A DNA stretch of 44,627 bases from Archangium sp. (lineage in GTDB: Bacteria > Myxococcota > Myxococcia > Myxococcales > Myxococcaceae). Shown here one piece after another: positions 21,934 through 30,119 of this stretch. The DNA is taken from contig JAEUJS010000409.1 in the NCBI GenBank assembly GCA_016792935.1, positions 1-44,627 on the forward strand, read 5' to 3'. Under the pieces are notes generated by a model, which made no database searches, was not told the origin of the DNA, and saw nothing but the letters and a program-made list of their open reading frames with translations. Both the position numbers and the translations under genes were made by a program. Numbering within the stretch: position 1 is the stretch's first letter; each line of letters starts with the position of its first letter.

Positions 21934-23400
21934 ATGCCTTCTTCCGAACTCGCCACCGTCGATCCGCTCCTCGGAGCGCGCCTCGGCGAATACGAAGTCC
22001 TCGAGCTCATTGGCGAAGGTGGGATGGGTGTCGTCTACCGAGGCGTGCAGCCCATCATCAAGAAGCGGGTCGCCATCAAGGTCCTCAAGCCGTTCGCGGC
22101 CGCGCACGCCCAGTCGCTCATCGATGAGGCCGAGGCGGTCAACTCCATCCGACACCGGAGCATCATCGACATCTTCTCGCTCGGCCGGCTCCCCGATGGT
22201 CGCAACTACATCGTCATGGAGTTCCTCGAAGGCCAGCCCCTCGACCTCTACGCCGCGGAGCACGGCCTCAACTTCGCCGACACGCTCTCGCTGCTCATCT
22301 CGCTGTGCAGTCCGCTCGCCGCGGCCCATCGCGCCGGCGTCGTGCACCGCGACCTGAAACCGTCGAACGTCTTCCTCTGTCTGGGCAGCGACGGGGAGCG
22401 GTACCTGAAGCTCCTCGACTTCGGCATCGCGAAGAAGAACGCCACGACCAAGAACGCCTCGGCGCGCGACGAGGTGACGCGGCAGACGCGCATCATGGGC
22501 ACGCCCGACTTCATGGCGCCCGAGCAGGCGCGCGGCGAATACATCGGGCCCGAGACCGACGTGTACGCGCTCGGCGTGATGGCCTTTCAGCTCTTCACGG
22601 GGCGGCTGCCGTTCAAGGGTGACACGCCGTTCGACACCATGATGGCGCACAACTCGGAACCCATTCCGAGCGTGCGCGCGTCGGCACCGACGATTCCGGT
22701 CGCGCTCGAGAAGCTCATCACGCGCATGCTCGCCAAGAGTCCGGCCGACCGCGTGCAGACCGTCGATGAGGTGCGCACCGAGCTCGTCGCCATCTCGCGC
22801 GAGGCTGGTCAGGGCACGCAGGTCTTCGGTCCGGGGGCCACGCTCGCAGACACGTCGAGCTCCACCGGTCCGCGCGCGAAGGTGCAGCTCACCGTCGACC
22901 ACACGTTGATGTCGGGCCCGACGCTGGTGACGGGTGAGCGAGAGCAGTTCCGCAGCCCTCGCCTCGTTCCGGTGCTGGGCATCATCGTCGCGCTGCTCGT
23001 CGGTGGCGTGGTCGTGAGCTTCCTGACGCCCGCTCCGCCGGCGCCGGCGCCGACGCCGATCGCGCAGACCCCAGCGCCCGCTGTGCAGCCCCCTGCGCCT
23101 GCCCTACCTGCGCCTGCACCTCCCGAGCCGGTCGTGGCGGTGGAGCCCGATGCGCCTGTTGCTGCCCCCGCGCTCGTCGCGAAGAAGAATGAGGCGCCGA
23201 GTCAGAACGCGCTCATGCAACGCGTGGAGCGTTTCGAAGCAGCGCTCGCGAAGAAGGGCGAAGAGGCCGACCCTGCTGCAGAAGTCTTGCTTCGCAAATA
23301 CCGCGTCGAAGCGACGATGCTCGACACCGCGGCAGATCGTTCCCGCTTCGCGAAGACCCTCGATGACTTCGAACGTTCGTTCCTGAAACGCCGTCGCTGA
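21934..23400 (+). CDS. Membrane-anchored Ser/Thr protein kinase (PknB/Hanks type)
   Basis: 488 residues from ATG at 21934. The cytoplasmic kinase domain (about residues 18-285) has the glycine loop IGEGGMGVVY, K49 in VAIK, the catalytic HRDLKPSN with D140, DFG with D162 and the APE motif. HRD and K indicate an active RD kinase. A membrane segment (about 347-368, LVPVLGIIVALLVGGVVV) follows a linker, then a Pro/Ala-rich spacer and a helical C-terminal extracytoplasmic segment of ~65 residues. There are no PASTA repeats, so the signal sensed is not obvious. It leads an operon with the secreted protein (12 bp gap) and a large lipoprotein, both of which may be partners of the kinase's outer domain. 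Confidence 0.92.
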   Translation: MPSSELATVDPLLGARLGEYEVLELIGEGGMGVVYRGVQPIIKKRVAIKVLKPFAAAHAQSLIDEAEAVNSIRHRSIIDIFSLGRLPDGRNYIVMEFLEGQPLDLYAAEHGLNFADTLSLLISLCSPLAAAHRAGVVHRDLKPSNVFLCLGSDGERYLKLLDFGIAKKNATTKNASARDEVTRQTRIMGTPDFMAPEQARGEYIGPETDVYALGVMAFQLFTGRLPFKGDTPFDTMMAHNSEPIPSVRASAPTIPVALEKLITRMLAKSPADRVQTVDEVRTELVAISREAGQGTQVFGPGATLADTSSSTGPRAKVQLTVDHTLMSGPTLVTGEREQFRSPRLVPVLGIIVALLVGGVVVSFLTPAPPAPAPTPIAQTPAPAVQPPAPALPAPAPPEPVVAVEPDAPVAAPALVAKKNEAPSQNALMQRVERFEAALAKKGEEADPAAEVLLRKYRVEATMLDTAADRSRFAKTLDDFERSFLKRRR

Positions 23401-23412
23401 GTCCGGAGCTTC

Positions 23413-24249
23413 ATGACCCTGTCGGTTGCAGTGTGTGTGACGTTGTCATTGCTCACGGCGGCGCCGGAGACGAAGTCGGCCGTGCTCGTCACACGCCGCA
23501 CGGCGTTCACGCGCGAAGAGGCAGACGCGACGTCGCGGTCCATCTCGAAGGAGCTCGTCGCGCAGCACGTCTTGATTCAGCTCGACGCCGATGGAGCGAG
23601 AGAGGCGCTGGCACGTCTCGGGCTGCAGGACTCGTCGGCGTGCGCGGGGAGAAAGAAGTGCATCAGCGAGCTCGGCCGTCAGCTCGGCGTGACGTGGGTC
23701 ATCGCGCTCAGCCTCGCTCGGGTGGGCGCTGATCAATCCATCGGCATCGAGTTGATCAAAGTGAGCGATGGAAGCGTGTCGGAGAAGGAGGCGCTCGTGC
23801 TCCCCAAGGGCACCACGCCGTCACTCGCCGCATTCGCGGGGAAGCTGCGGGCGGTGGTCGGTGAAGTGGCGCCGACGCCTGCGCCCGAGCCAGATCGCCC
23901 TGTCGCGGTGGTGACGCCGCCGAAGCCTGAGCTCACGCCCGTGGTGACGCCGCCGCCGCAAATCATCGAGCCGCCGCCGAAGACGATGCCGCGTTCCCAC
24001 GCTCCGCAGTTCGTGATGGGTGGAGTCGCCGTCGCGTCGCTGGTCGCGGGGACCGCGTTGATCATCTCGGGTGCGAGCGCGCGCGGTGAAGCGTTTCGCG
24101 TCATCGAGACCAACGGTGTGCGGCAGTCTCCGTATTCGGCGTCGGAAGTTCGCGCGCGCGCGGAGAGTGGAAACGTGCAGCTCGGAATCGGTGGTGCGCT
24201 CGGCGCGGTGGCCGTCGGCCTCGGAGCAACGGCGGTGATCACATGGTGA
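23413..24249 (+). CDS. Secreted or membrane-anchored partner of the Ser/Thr kinase
   Basis: 278 residues from ATG at 23413. Signal peptide (SVAVCVTLSLLTAAPE), a soluble part (about 20-130) with a cysteine pair (SSACAGRKKCISELGRQLGV), a Pro-rich spacer with repeated VTPPP segments, and a C-terminal hydrophobic hairpin (GGVAVASLVAGTALIISG and GIGGALGAVAVGLGATAV). The CIxELGxxLGV segment is met in other Myxococcota proteins, but I cannot name the family. It follows the kinase by 12 bp and its stop overlaps the start of the next gene, so all three are one operon. Confidence 0.7.
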   Translation: MTLSVAVCVTLSLLTAAPETKSAVLVTRRTAFTREEADATSRSISKELVAQHVLIQLDADGAREALARLGLQDSSACAGRKKCISELGRQLGVTWVIALSLARVGADQSIGIELIKVSDGSVSEKEALVLPKGTTPSLAAFAGKLRAVVGEVAPTPAPEPDRPVAVVTPPKPELTPVVTPPPQIIEPPPKTMPRSHAPQFVMGGVAVASLVAGTALIISGASARGEAFRVIETNGVRQSPYSASEVRARAESGNVQLGIGGALGAVAVGLGATAVITW

Positions 24250-26612
24250 CGCACAACACCCTCTCCCTCGACGAGAGGGTGAGGGCGCACGTTCTTCTCT
24301 CGATCGCCACGCTCCTGCTCGCGGGCTGCGTCGATCTCGACCCCTCCGTCCTCTATCGCTGCGAGCCGAACAACGTCTGCACGCAAGCCGGCTACTCCTG
24401 CTGGAGCGACGGTCTCTGCCGACCGAGCGCCGAACCCGCAGGAGGCGGAGGAGGAACGACCGGCGGCGGCAGCGCAATGACGGGCGGCGGCGCGATGACG
24501 GGCGGCGGCGCGATGACCGGCGGCGGCGCAATGACGGGCGGCGGCGCGATGACGGGCGGCGGCGCGATGACCGGCGGCGGCGGAATGACCGGAGGCGGCG
24601 GCACGACGGGCGGCGGCGGCGGCGCGTGCATTTGCCCGACGAACACCTGCGGACTCTTCGACGCCGGCTGCGCAGTGCTCGAGTGCGGGCTCTGCCTCAA
24701 CGGCAACGAGTGCGGAGTCACCACTGCGAACGTCTGTGGCCGCCCGCGTCTCTGTCAGGCCGACGGTTGGTGCTTCGAGAACCCGCTCCCGCAGGGCAAC
24801 ACGATTCACGGCATGTGGGTGGCGTCAGATCGCGAAGTCTTCCTCGCCGGCGACAACGCGACGCTGCTGCTGTGGAACGGAGAAAAGCACGTGACCATCC
24901 CGCTCCCGCCGCTCGGTGACGGCGTCGACCTGTGGGGCGTGCACGGACGCTCGAGTTCCGACTACTTCGTGGTCGGCACGCGGGGCACGATTCTCCACTT
25001 CGCCAACAACGCGTTCACGCTCGAGGCGCTCGACGTTCCGCAGGCCGTCGCGTTCCACTCCGTGCGCGTCGATGCGACGGGACTGGCCTACGCAGTTGCG
25101 GGCTCGGGGGAAATCTTCAAGCGCCCGCTCACGGGCCCTCCGTGGCAACAGATGGCGCGCACCTTCGGCCTCTACGAATGGAACGCCCTGGCGGACGACG
25201 GCGTCGGCGACTTCATGGCGGTCGGCACGCTGCGCGGAATTCCCGCCATCGCTCGCGCGCGCTTCGCCAGTGGAGACGGTGGCATCTGGCGTGAGCCATC
25301 GGGCCAGGTGCCGATGCTCACCGGCAACGCCATCTGGAGAAGCGCGAGTGGCGTGACGTTCATCGCCGGCGGCGCGCACGACGGTGGCGGCGCGATTCTC
25401 GAGCGGCTCGATGACGGTGGATGGAGCTCGTACTTCCAGACCACGCAGGAGCTGACCTCGATGACCGGCAACGGCAGCGGCACGCTCTACGTCGCAGGCG
25501 TCCGCGGGCTCATTGCGCGCGTCGAGCCAGACGGCGGAGTGACCTCGGTCAACGGCACGAGCGGCTGGAACGCGCTCGGTCGCGCCAACTCCGGCACGTT
25601 CGTCGAAGGCAGCGCGGGCGCCGTCGCGTTCTGGCCCGACGACGCAGGCGTGCTCTCGCTCTCGAGCGGGCACCGCCGACACATCAACGCGCTGTGCGTC
25701 GACCCGCGCAACGAAGTCTTCGCGGCCGCCGAAGCGAACCCGTGCTCGGGGCCCGACTGCGTGGTGCCGATGCTGGACCGTGCGTCCGATGGAAGGTGGC
25801 TGGTCACCAACGTCATGGCGCCCGACGCGAGCGCGGCGATTGGCTGCGGCTCGGCGCTCGACTTCCATTCCACCGCGTTCAACGACTCGCGCAACGCCAA
25901 CGGTCAGGTCCTCGCGATGTCGCAGGTGTGGAACGCGAACCCGACGCCGCTCGCGGGGCAGGCCACCAGCTTCTGGCTCGAGCGACTCGGGCGCGGGTGG
26001 ATCGCGAACTCCGAGCGGCCCACCACCGCGCTGCCGTTCGTGATTCGCACGGCGGGCGTCACCATCTCGAACGCCGACGTGGTCCGCTACGACGGCGGCG
26101 GAGACCTCATCACCGTCTTCGGCGGAGTGAACGTCTTCAACGGGCCCGACGAGTACGGCTGGGCGCTCGGAGAAAATGGTCTCGCCTTCCAGGTGCGTGA
26201 CGACGGAGGCCTCGAGCCGGCCGCGCGCGTGGGCACTTCGACTTTCCGCACCATCTCGGGCACTGAGCTCGTCGACGGCGGCGTGTTGATCATCGCGGCT
26301 GGAGAGAGCGGCTCACTCTTCCGCTTCGAGAACGGGCTCCCGTGGGTCGACGAAGGCGCGCTCAACGTGTCGCGACTCACGGCGAGCGCTGCGTTGCGCA
26401 ACGGCGACCTGCTCGTGGGTGGTGCGCAGACGATCGACGCCGGCACACGGGTCGCGAGCCGCTTGTTCCGCCGCGGCGCTCCGTGGACCGTGGTGCCGGT
26501 GCTCGGTGATGAAGCGTTCAGCGCGCTCACCGTGCGAATCAACGACGCCGGAGTGACCGAGGCGTGGATCGGTCGCGGTGGCGGCGCGATTCTGCAGCGC
26601 ACGCTGCCTTGA
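24243..26612 (+). CDS. Large propeller-like lipoprotein with Gly-rich linker
   Basis: 789 residues from ATG at 24243, overlapping the previous stop. The signal sequence ends in LLLAGC (lipobox, C29); a GTG at 24279 would put this cysteine at position 17, a more usual length, and would exclude a 9-bp hairpin (24257-24281) from the coding part, so that start is an alternative. A short Cys-rich head is followed by a linker of GGGAMT repeats, a second Cys-rich module (CICPTNTCGLFDAGCAVLECGLCLNGNECG), then about 600 residues of repeated segments of the kind W...HG.....YFVVG..GTILH, V...G.LRGI, LYVAGVRGLIARVEPDGG, which suggest a beta propeller. No catalytic motif. Probably displayed on the cell surface and possibly sensed by the operon's kinase. 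Confidence 0.75.
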   Translation: MVTHNTLSLDERVRAHVLLSIATLLLAGCVDLDPSVLYRCEPNNVCTQAGYSCWSDGLCRPSAEPAGGGGGTTGGGSAMTGGGAMTGGGAMTGGGAMTGGGAMTGGGAMTGGGGMTGGGGTTGGGGGACICPTNTCGLFDAGCAVLECGLCLNGNECGVTTANVCGRPRLCQADGWCFENPLPQGNTIHGMWVASDREVFLAGDNATLLLWNGEKHVTIPLPPLGDGVDLWGVHGRSSSDYFVVGTRGTILHFANNAFTLEALDVPQAVAFHSVRVDATGLAYAVAGSGEIFKRPLTGPPWQQMARTFGLYEWNALADDGVGDFMAVGTLRGIPAIARARFASGDGGIWREPSGQVPMLTGNAIWRSASGVTFIAGGAHDGGGAILERLDDGGWSSYFQTTQELTSMTGNGSGTLYVAGVRGLIARVEPDGGVTSVNGTSGWNALGRANSGTFVEGSAGAVAFWPDDAGVLSLSSGHRRHINALCVDPRNEVFAAAEANPCSGPDCVVPMLDRASDGRWLVTNVMAPDASAAIGCGSALDFHSTAFNDSRNANGQVLAMSQVWNANPTPLAGQATSFWLERLGRGWIANSERPTTALPFVIRTAGVTISNADVVRYDGGGDLITVFGGVNVFNGPDEYGWALGENGLAFQVRDDGGLEPAARVGTSTFRTISGTELVDGGVLIIAAGESGSLFRFENGLPWVDEGALNVSRLTASAALRNGDLLVGGAQTIDAGTRVASRLFRRGAPWTVVPVLGDEAFSALTVRINDAGVTEAWIGRGGGAILQRTLP
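24257..24281. terminator. 9-bp perfect stem-loop at an operon junction
   Basis: CACCCTCTC-CCTCGAC-GAGAGGGTG forms a perfect 9-bp stem with a 7-nt loop just after the stop of the gene at 23413. No run of T follows, so an intrinsic terminator is not assured. It resembles extragenic palindromic repeats of many GC-rich bacteria. It may attenuate read-through or mask translation of the next gene. Confidence 0.4.
24438..24627. repeat. In-frame tandem repeats coding for a GGGAMT linker
   Basis: About nine copies of an 18-bp unit near GACGGGCGGCGGCGCGAT, with variation in one or two bases. All lengths are multiples of three. Confidence 0.85.
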
Positions 26613-26660
26613 TCAGCCGTCTTCCTGGCGCTGATGCTCTCCGCTCGCGCGCGCCGCGCA

Positions 26661-27881
26661 TCAACCGCCGGCGTACATCGTGACGTCGGTCGCCGCGGCG
26701 AAGCTCATCTTGTACGCCTCGTCCCAGTTCGGGTGACGCACCATCAGGTGGCCGTCGCTGAGCAACGTCTGCTTCCAGTTGCGGCGCTGCGTCCCGGGCC
26801 GGAGCAACTGCTCCTCGACGACGGCGTCTCCGTAGCGGCGCAGGTACTCGCGCAGCCCGGTGATGCGGGTGATCTTCCCCTGCCCGATGGCGCGCTTGAA
26901 GATGATGCCCGCGTTGTACTTGCGGCGCGTCGAAGCCTCGAACGAGCGCCAGCACGCCACGCGCGCCCACTCGCGGAAGAGGTCGATGTCGCCCGTGTAG
27001 TTCATCTGATCCACCAGGTGCGCACCGCCGGGCCGGCAGCCAATCTCGCCGAAGACCGCTTCGCCCTTGCTCGTGAGGTACCACTCCATGTGCGTGAAGC
27101 CGTCGCCCATCTCGAGCGCCTTGAGCACCTTGCGACCGAGCGTGAGGCCGGGCTTCAGCTTCGGCTGCTCCAGGTCACGCACCGTGATGATGACCGGCGA
27201 AATCCACTCGTTGGTGCGCGCGATGAGCGGCTTGGGCAAATACGCCGCGACGTTCTCGTACGCGGGCCGGCCACCGATGCAGACCGTGTCGTAGGTGAAC
27301 TCCTCGCCGTCGATGAACTCTTCGCAGCTGGCGACCTCGACGTGCCGCATCGCTGCGATGGCCGACTCCAGCTCGGGCTTGCTGGTGCACTTGTAGGTGT
27401 CGGCGCTGCCGGCTCCGGCGATGGGCTTCAAGATGAGCGGGTAGCCAATCTTCTCGGCGGCCTCGCGAATCTCGCGCTCGCTCTTCACCTTGAAGGAGTA
27501 CGGCACGCGCAGCCCCGCGGCCTTCACGCGCTCCTTCATCAGCTGCTTGTCGCGAAAGCCGAGGACGGTGTCGACCGACATGCCGGGCAACCCGAAGCGC
27601 TCGCGCAGACGGGCGGCGAGAATCACCAGCGGTTCCCAGTTGCTGAGCACGCGATCGATCTGCCGCCCGCGCAGCCACGCCGAGACGCGCTTGATGACGT
27701 CTCCCTCGTCCATGATGCGCGGCACCTGCAGGTAGTCGGCGAGGTGCGGCTTGAGCGACGGAGGCAGACCGCGACGAGGCGTGTCACCCACTCCGAACAC
27801 GTTTGCGCCGACCTCGGCGAGGCCGCGCGTGTACTGCTGCATCTCGGGGGGATAACTCGGCGCCAGGAAGACGACGTTCAT
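26661..27881 (-). CDS. ATP-grasp ligase (first of two paralogues)
   Basis: 406 residues from ATG at 27881. N-terminal nucleotide-binding-like domain (MNVVFLAPSYPPEM...), then an ATP-grasp fold: FRDKQLMKERVKAAGL, LILKPIAGAGSADT (the glycine-rich loop region), GEEFTYDT, and the metal-binding GFTHMEWY...GEIGCRPGGAH. ATP-grasp enzymes join a carboxylate to an amine or thiol via acyl phosphate. The substrate cannot be read from the sequence. It shares motifs GFTHMEW and GE.(A/G).RPPGA with the enzyme at 33421. It is the last gene of an operon with a cupin protein and an STN/PilP-like protein (25-bp gap). Confidence 0.85.
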   Translation of the reverse strand: MNVVFLAPSYPPEMQQYTRGLAEVGANVFGVGDTPRRGLPPSLKPHLADYLQVPRIMDEGDVIKRVSAWLRGRQIDRVLSNWEPLVILAARLRERFGLPGMSVDTVLGFRDKQLMKERVKAAGLRVPYSFKVKSEREIREAAEKIGYPLILKPIAGAGSADTYKCTSKPELESAIAAMRHVEVASCEEFIDGEEFTYDTVCIGGRPAYENVAAYLPKPLIARTNEWISPVIITVRDLEQPKLKPGLTLGRKVLKALEMGDGFTHMEWYLTSKGEAVFGEIGCRPGGAHLVDQMNYTGDIDLFREWARVACWRSFEASTRRKYNAGIIFKRAIGQGKITRITGLREYLRRYGDAVVEEQLLRPGTQRRNWKQTLLSDGHLMVRHPNWDEAYKMSFAAATDVTMYAGG

Positions 27882-27906
27882 GGCGCTGAAGCGTACCGCT
27901 CCAACG

Positions 27907-28746
27907 TCACTCGTCTTCCAACTTCTCATCGACGGGCGGAGACGAAGGCGCGCGCGTCGCCGGTGCGCCGAGCTTCAAGACCCAACCCGACGAGGTGACG
28001 ACCTCGTCTCTGCGAATGTGACGCACGGCCTCGGCCTCGAGCCCCACGCAGCCCCTGGAGAGAAGCAGGAAGGTCCGCCCATCGGGAGCGCGCGCGATGG
28101 CCGCTGGATCTGCGGTGCCCGTCGAGACTGCCGTCAGCTGCAGCGTCTTCACCGCGACGTCGCCCGCTGCACACTTCGGGTCGCCCTCTGGGAGCCCGAG
28201 CGGCGGCACGTCGGCAGGCGCATCGGCGCTCGCTCCACTCACTTCGGACAACAGCGACGCGATGAAGTCAGTCGGCAGGTTGCGCACCTTGCGCGTCTGC
28301 AGCGAGCCGCCGTTCATCGGACTCAGTTCCACGCGCCCCGTGACGGTGAGCGCCGCGACCGCATCACTCACGCGCGCGCCCGACAGCTCGAGGCTGACGC
28401 GCTTGTTCGTTCCTCCGTACGGCTTGCGCGCCTTGAGCCGCGCTTCGGTGCCGACGTAGATGACGTTCGCCTGCTCCATCTTGAACAGGCCGCTGGTCTT
28501 GAGCACCTCGGACAGCAGCGTGTCCCACGGCTTGTCCTTCACCTCGAGATCGAACACGTGTTTGCGCACCGCGGGCTCGTCGAAGAGCACCACGTTGAAC
28601 CGCGAGACCTCGGCGATGACGTCGAGCACCTGTTGCACCGACGCGCTCTTGAGCGACACGGTCACCTTCTTGCCGACGCCAGACGCCGCTTGATTCGGAG
28701 CTGGAGGCGCAGCGAGCAGCCACGCGACGAGAACGGAGGTCAACAT
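27907..28746 (-). CDS. Secretin STN-type domain fused to a PilP-like domain
   Basis: 279 residues from ATG at 28746. Signal peptide (LVAWLLAAPPAPNQA). Residues ~28-100 match the secretin/TonB short N-terminal (STN) domain of the PilQ type: VTVSLKSASVQQVLDVIAEVSRF, DKPWDTLLSEVLKTSGL. Residues ~115-170 look like a second, related domain. Residues ~198-258 resemble PilP: LQLTAVSTGTADPAAIARAPDG..., RRDEVV. PilP and PilQ N-domains normally belong to separate proteins that meet in the type IV pilus envelope channel. Here no pilQ or pil genes are near, so the protein may bridge a secretin elsewhere. Domain assignments are by eye. Confidence 0.6.
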   Translation of the reverse strand: MLTSVLVAWLLAAPPAPNQAASGVGKKVTVSLKSASVQQVLDVIAEVSRFNVVLFDEPAVRKHVFDLEVKDKPWDTLLSEVLKTSGLFKMEQANVIYVGTEARLKARKPYGGTNKRVSLELSGARVSDAVAALTVTGRVELSPMNGGSLQTRKVRNLPTDFIASLLSEVSGASADAPADVPPLGLPEGDPKCAAGDVAVKTLQLTAVSTGTADPAAIARAPDGRTFLLLSRGCVGLEAEAVRHIRRDEVVTSSGWVLKLGAPATRAPSSPPVDEKLEDE

Positions 28747-28767
28747 CGGGCGACCTGAGGCTGCGGC

Positions 28768-29241
28768 TCAGACATCGTCGTACTTCACGCCCGCACGCGT
28801 GCGGAACGGCGCCTCACCCGGGCCCACCATCATGTCGACGTCGGAGTAGTACGCGATGTCGTGGTCGACGTTCGGCCCGACCACGATGAAGGTCGCGTCG
28901 GCGCTCGAGCGATTGAGCACGTGATGCCCATTGGCGACGTTCTTCGGAAACGCGGCGAGCTCTCCCGCACGAAGCGGCTGCTCACCCTCGTCGGTGACGA
29001 GCACGAGTTCACCGGTCAGCATCACCACGAACTCGTCCTCTTCGGTGTGCCAGTGCCGCAACGACGACATGCCGCCGGGCTCGACGCGCACCAGATTCAC
29101 TCCGAACTGCGTCAGCCCCGCATGTGGACCGAGCCGACGAAACGCACGCTTCGTCACGTCACCGCCGCCGTGCTGCTGAAAGCGCTTCGGGTACCGCGTG
29201 GCGCGACTCTCAGGAACTGCGTTCGGATCGAGCTTTCCCAT
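28768..29241 (-). CDS. Cupin-domain protein
   Basis: 157 residues from ATG at 29241, cytoplasmic. Both cupin motifs are present: GGMSSLRHWHTEEDEFVVMLTGE (H68/H70-type metal ligands, about residues 57-79) and FPKNVANGHHVLN (about 95-107). Cupins bind a metal and act as dioxygenases, isomerases or sugar binders. The long C-terminal tail (DIAYYSDVDMMVGPGEAPFRTR) is unusual. First gene of an operon with the STN/PilP-like protein (21-bp gap) and an ATP-grasp ligase. The start is 53 bp from the divergent gene at 29295. Confidence 0.85.
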   Translation of the reverse strand: MGKLDPNAVPESRATRYPKRFQQHGGGDVTKRAFRRLGPHAGLTQFGVNLVRVEPGGMSSLRHWHTEEDEFVVMLTGELVLVTDEGEQPLRAGELAAFPKNVANGHHVLNRSSADATFIVVGPNVDHDIAYYSDVDMMVGPGEAPFRTRAGVKYDDV

Positions 29242-29294
29242 GCGCGCGTCGTATCGCTTTGGGGAACTTTCAGCGTGTGTTCCGTTGCGGGTAC

Positions 29295-30113
29295 ATGCTC
29301 TCACTCGTCATTTCCATCGCCCTCGCTCAACACTGGGAAGCCAGTGGCGTCCGTGGTGGCAGCGCAGACGCAGCGTGCAAGGCCGTCTACGGCATGGACA
29401 GCACGCTCGAGTTCGTTCCACCCGCGCGCAAGCCCGAGTCCGAAGACCCCGACAACGTCTTCCGCGAGTGCTGGTACCGCACGAAGGGCGAGTCGACCGC
29501 CGACGGCGGCAACGCTCCGGTGAAGATGACCATCGCGTACTTCTACCCGGCGCGTGACGACGACCCCGACGAAGAGAAGAAGAGCGACGCGGGCTCGAGC
29601 ACCGCCAAAGACAGCCGCTGCAACGCCCAGACGAACTTCGGCTTCTTCCCCACCATCGCGAAGTCGAAGTTCGCGAAGCACGCGGGGACGATGGTGGCCG
29701 ACACCAGCCCGGGCTCGTGCATGGTGACCTCACAGAAAGACGGAGGGCGCCTGTTCGCCGCCTCGAACAAGACGGTCAAAGCCGACCGCATGCGCAAACA
29801 AGCGCAGCCCGTCGGCGAGCACTACTTCCTGCGGGTCGGCAACCTCATCATCGACCCCACGTTCCTGCAGTTCTTCGACGTCGGAAACGCGCCGGGGCTC
29901 ATCTTCGTCGGCACCGATGCGCAGCTCGTCGCGGCGGCCGACACGCTGTTCAAGCTGTGTGGGCCGAACCCGGCAACCAACGACTCGAAAGACGGAGCGT
30001 CACTCAAGGCCGACAACTTCGACGGAGCGAAGGTGTGCAACGCAGGCACGACGCTCACGGTCCGGCCCGAGTCGGGCATTGGTGAGTACGCCAACACGCT
30101 TTGCGACAATTGA
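29295..30113 (+). CDS. Secreted protein of unknown function
   Basis: 272 residues from ATG at 29295. Signal peptide (LSLVISIALAQ). The mature protein contains eight cysteines and a conserved-looking core FFDVGNAPGLIFVGTDAQLVAAADTLFKLCGP, as well as YFLRVGNLIIDPTFLQF. No catalytic motif recognised. An upstream GGAAC-N11-GTTCC pair at 29262-29282 may be part of its promoter. The stop lies 6 bp before the convergent hybrid kinase stop; both TGA codons lie in a 12-bp palindrome (30111-30122). Confidence 0.65.
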   Translation: MLSLVISIALAQHWEASGVRGGSADAACKAVYGMDSTLEFVPPARKPESEDPDNVFRECWYRTKGESTADGGNAPVKMTIAYFYPARDDDPDEEKKSDAGSSTAKDSRCNAQTNFGFFPTIAKSKFAKHAGTMVADTSPGSCMVTSQKDGGRLFAASNKTVKADRMRKQAQPVGEHYFLRVGNLIIDPTFLQFFDVGNAPGLIFVGTDAQLVAAADTLFKLCGPNPATNDSKDGASLKADNFDGAKVCNAGTTLTVRPESGIGEYANTLCDN

Positions 30114-30119
30114 GCCGGC

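Noticed and set aside
26612..26635. ATCAGC...GCTGAT inverted repeat as bidirectional terminator
   Set aside because: 6-bp stem with a 12-nt loop and no T-run; possible but not supported enough.
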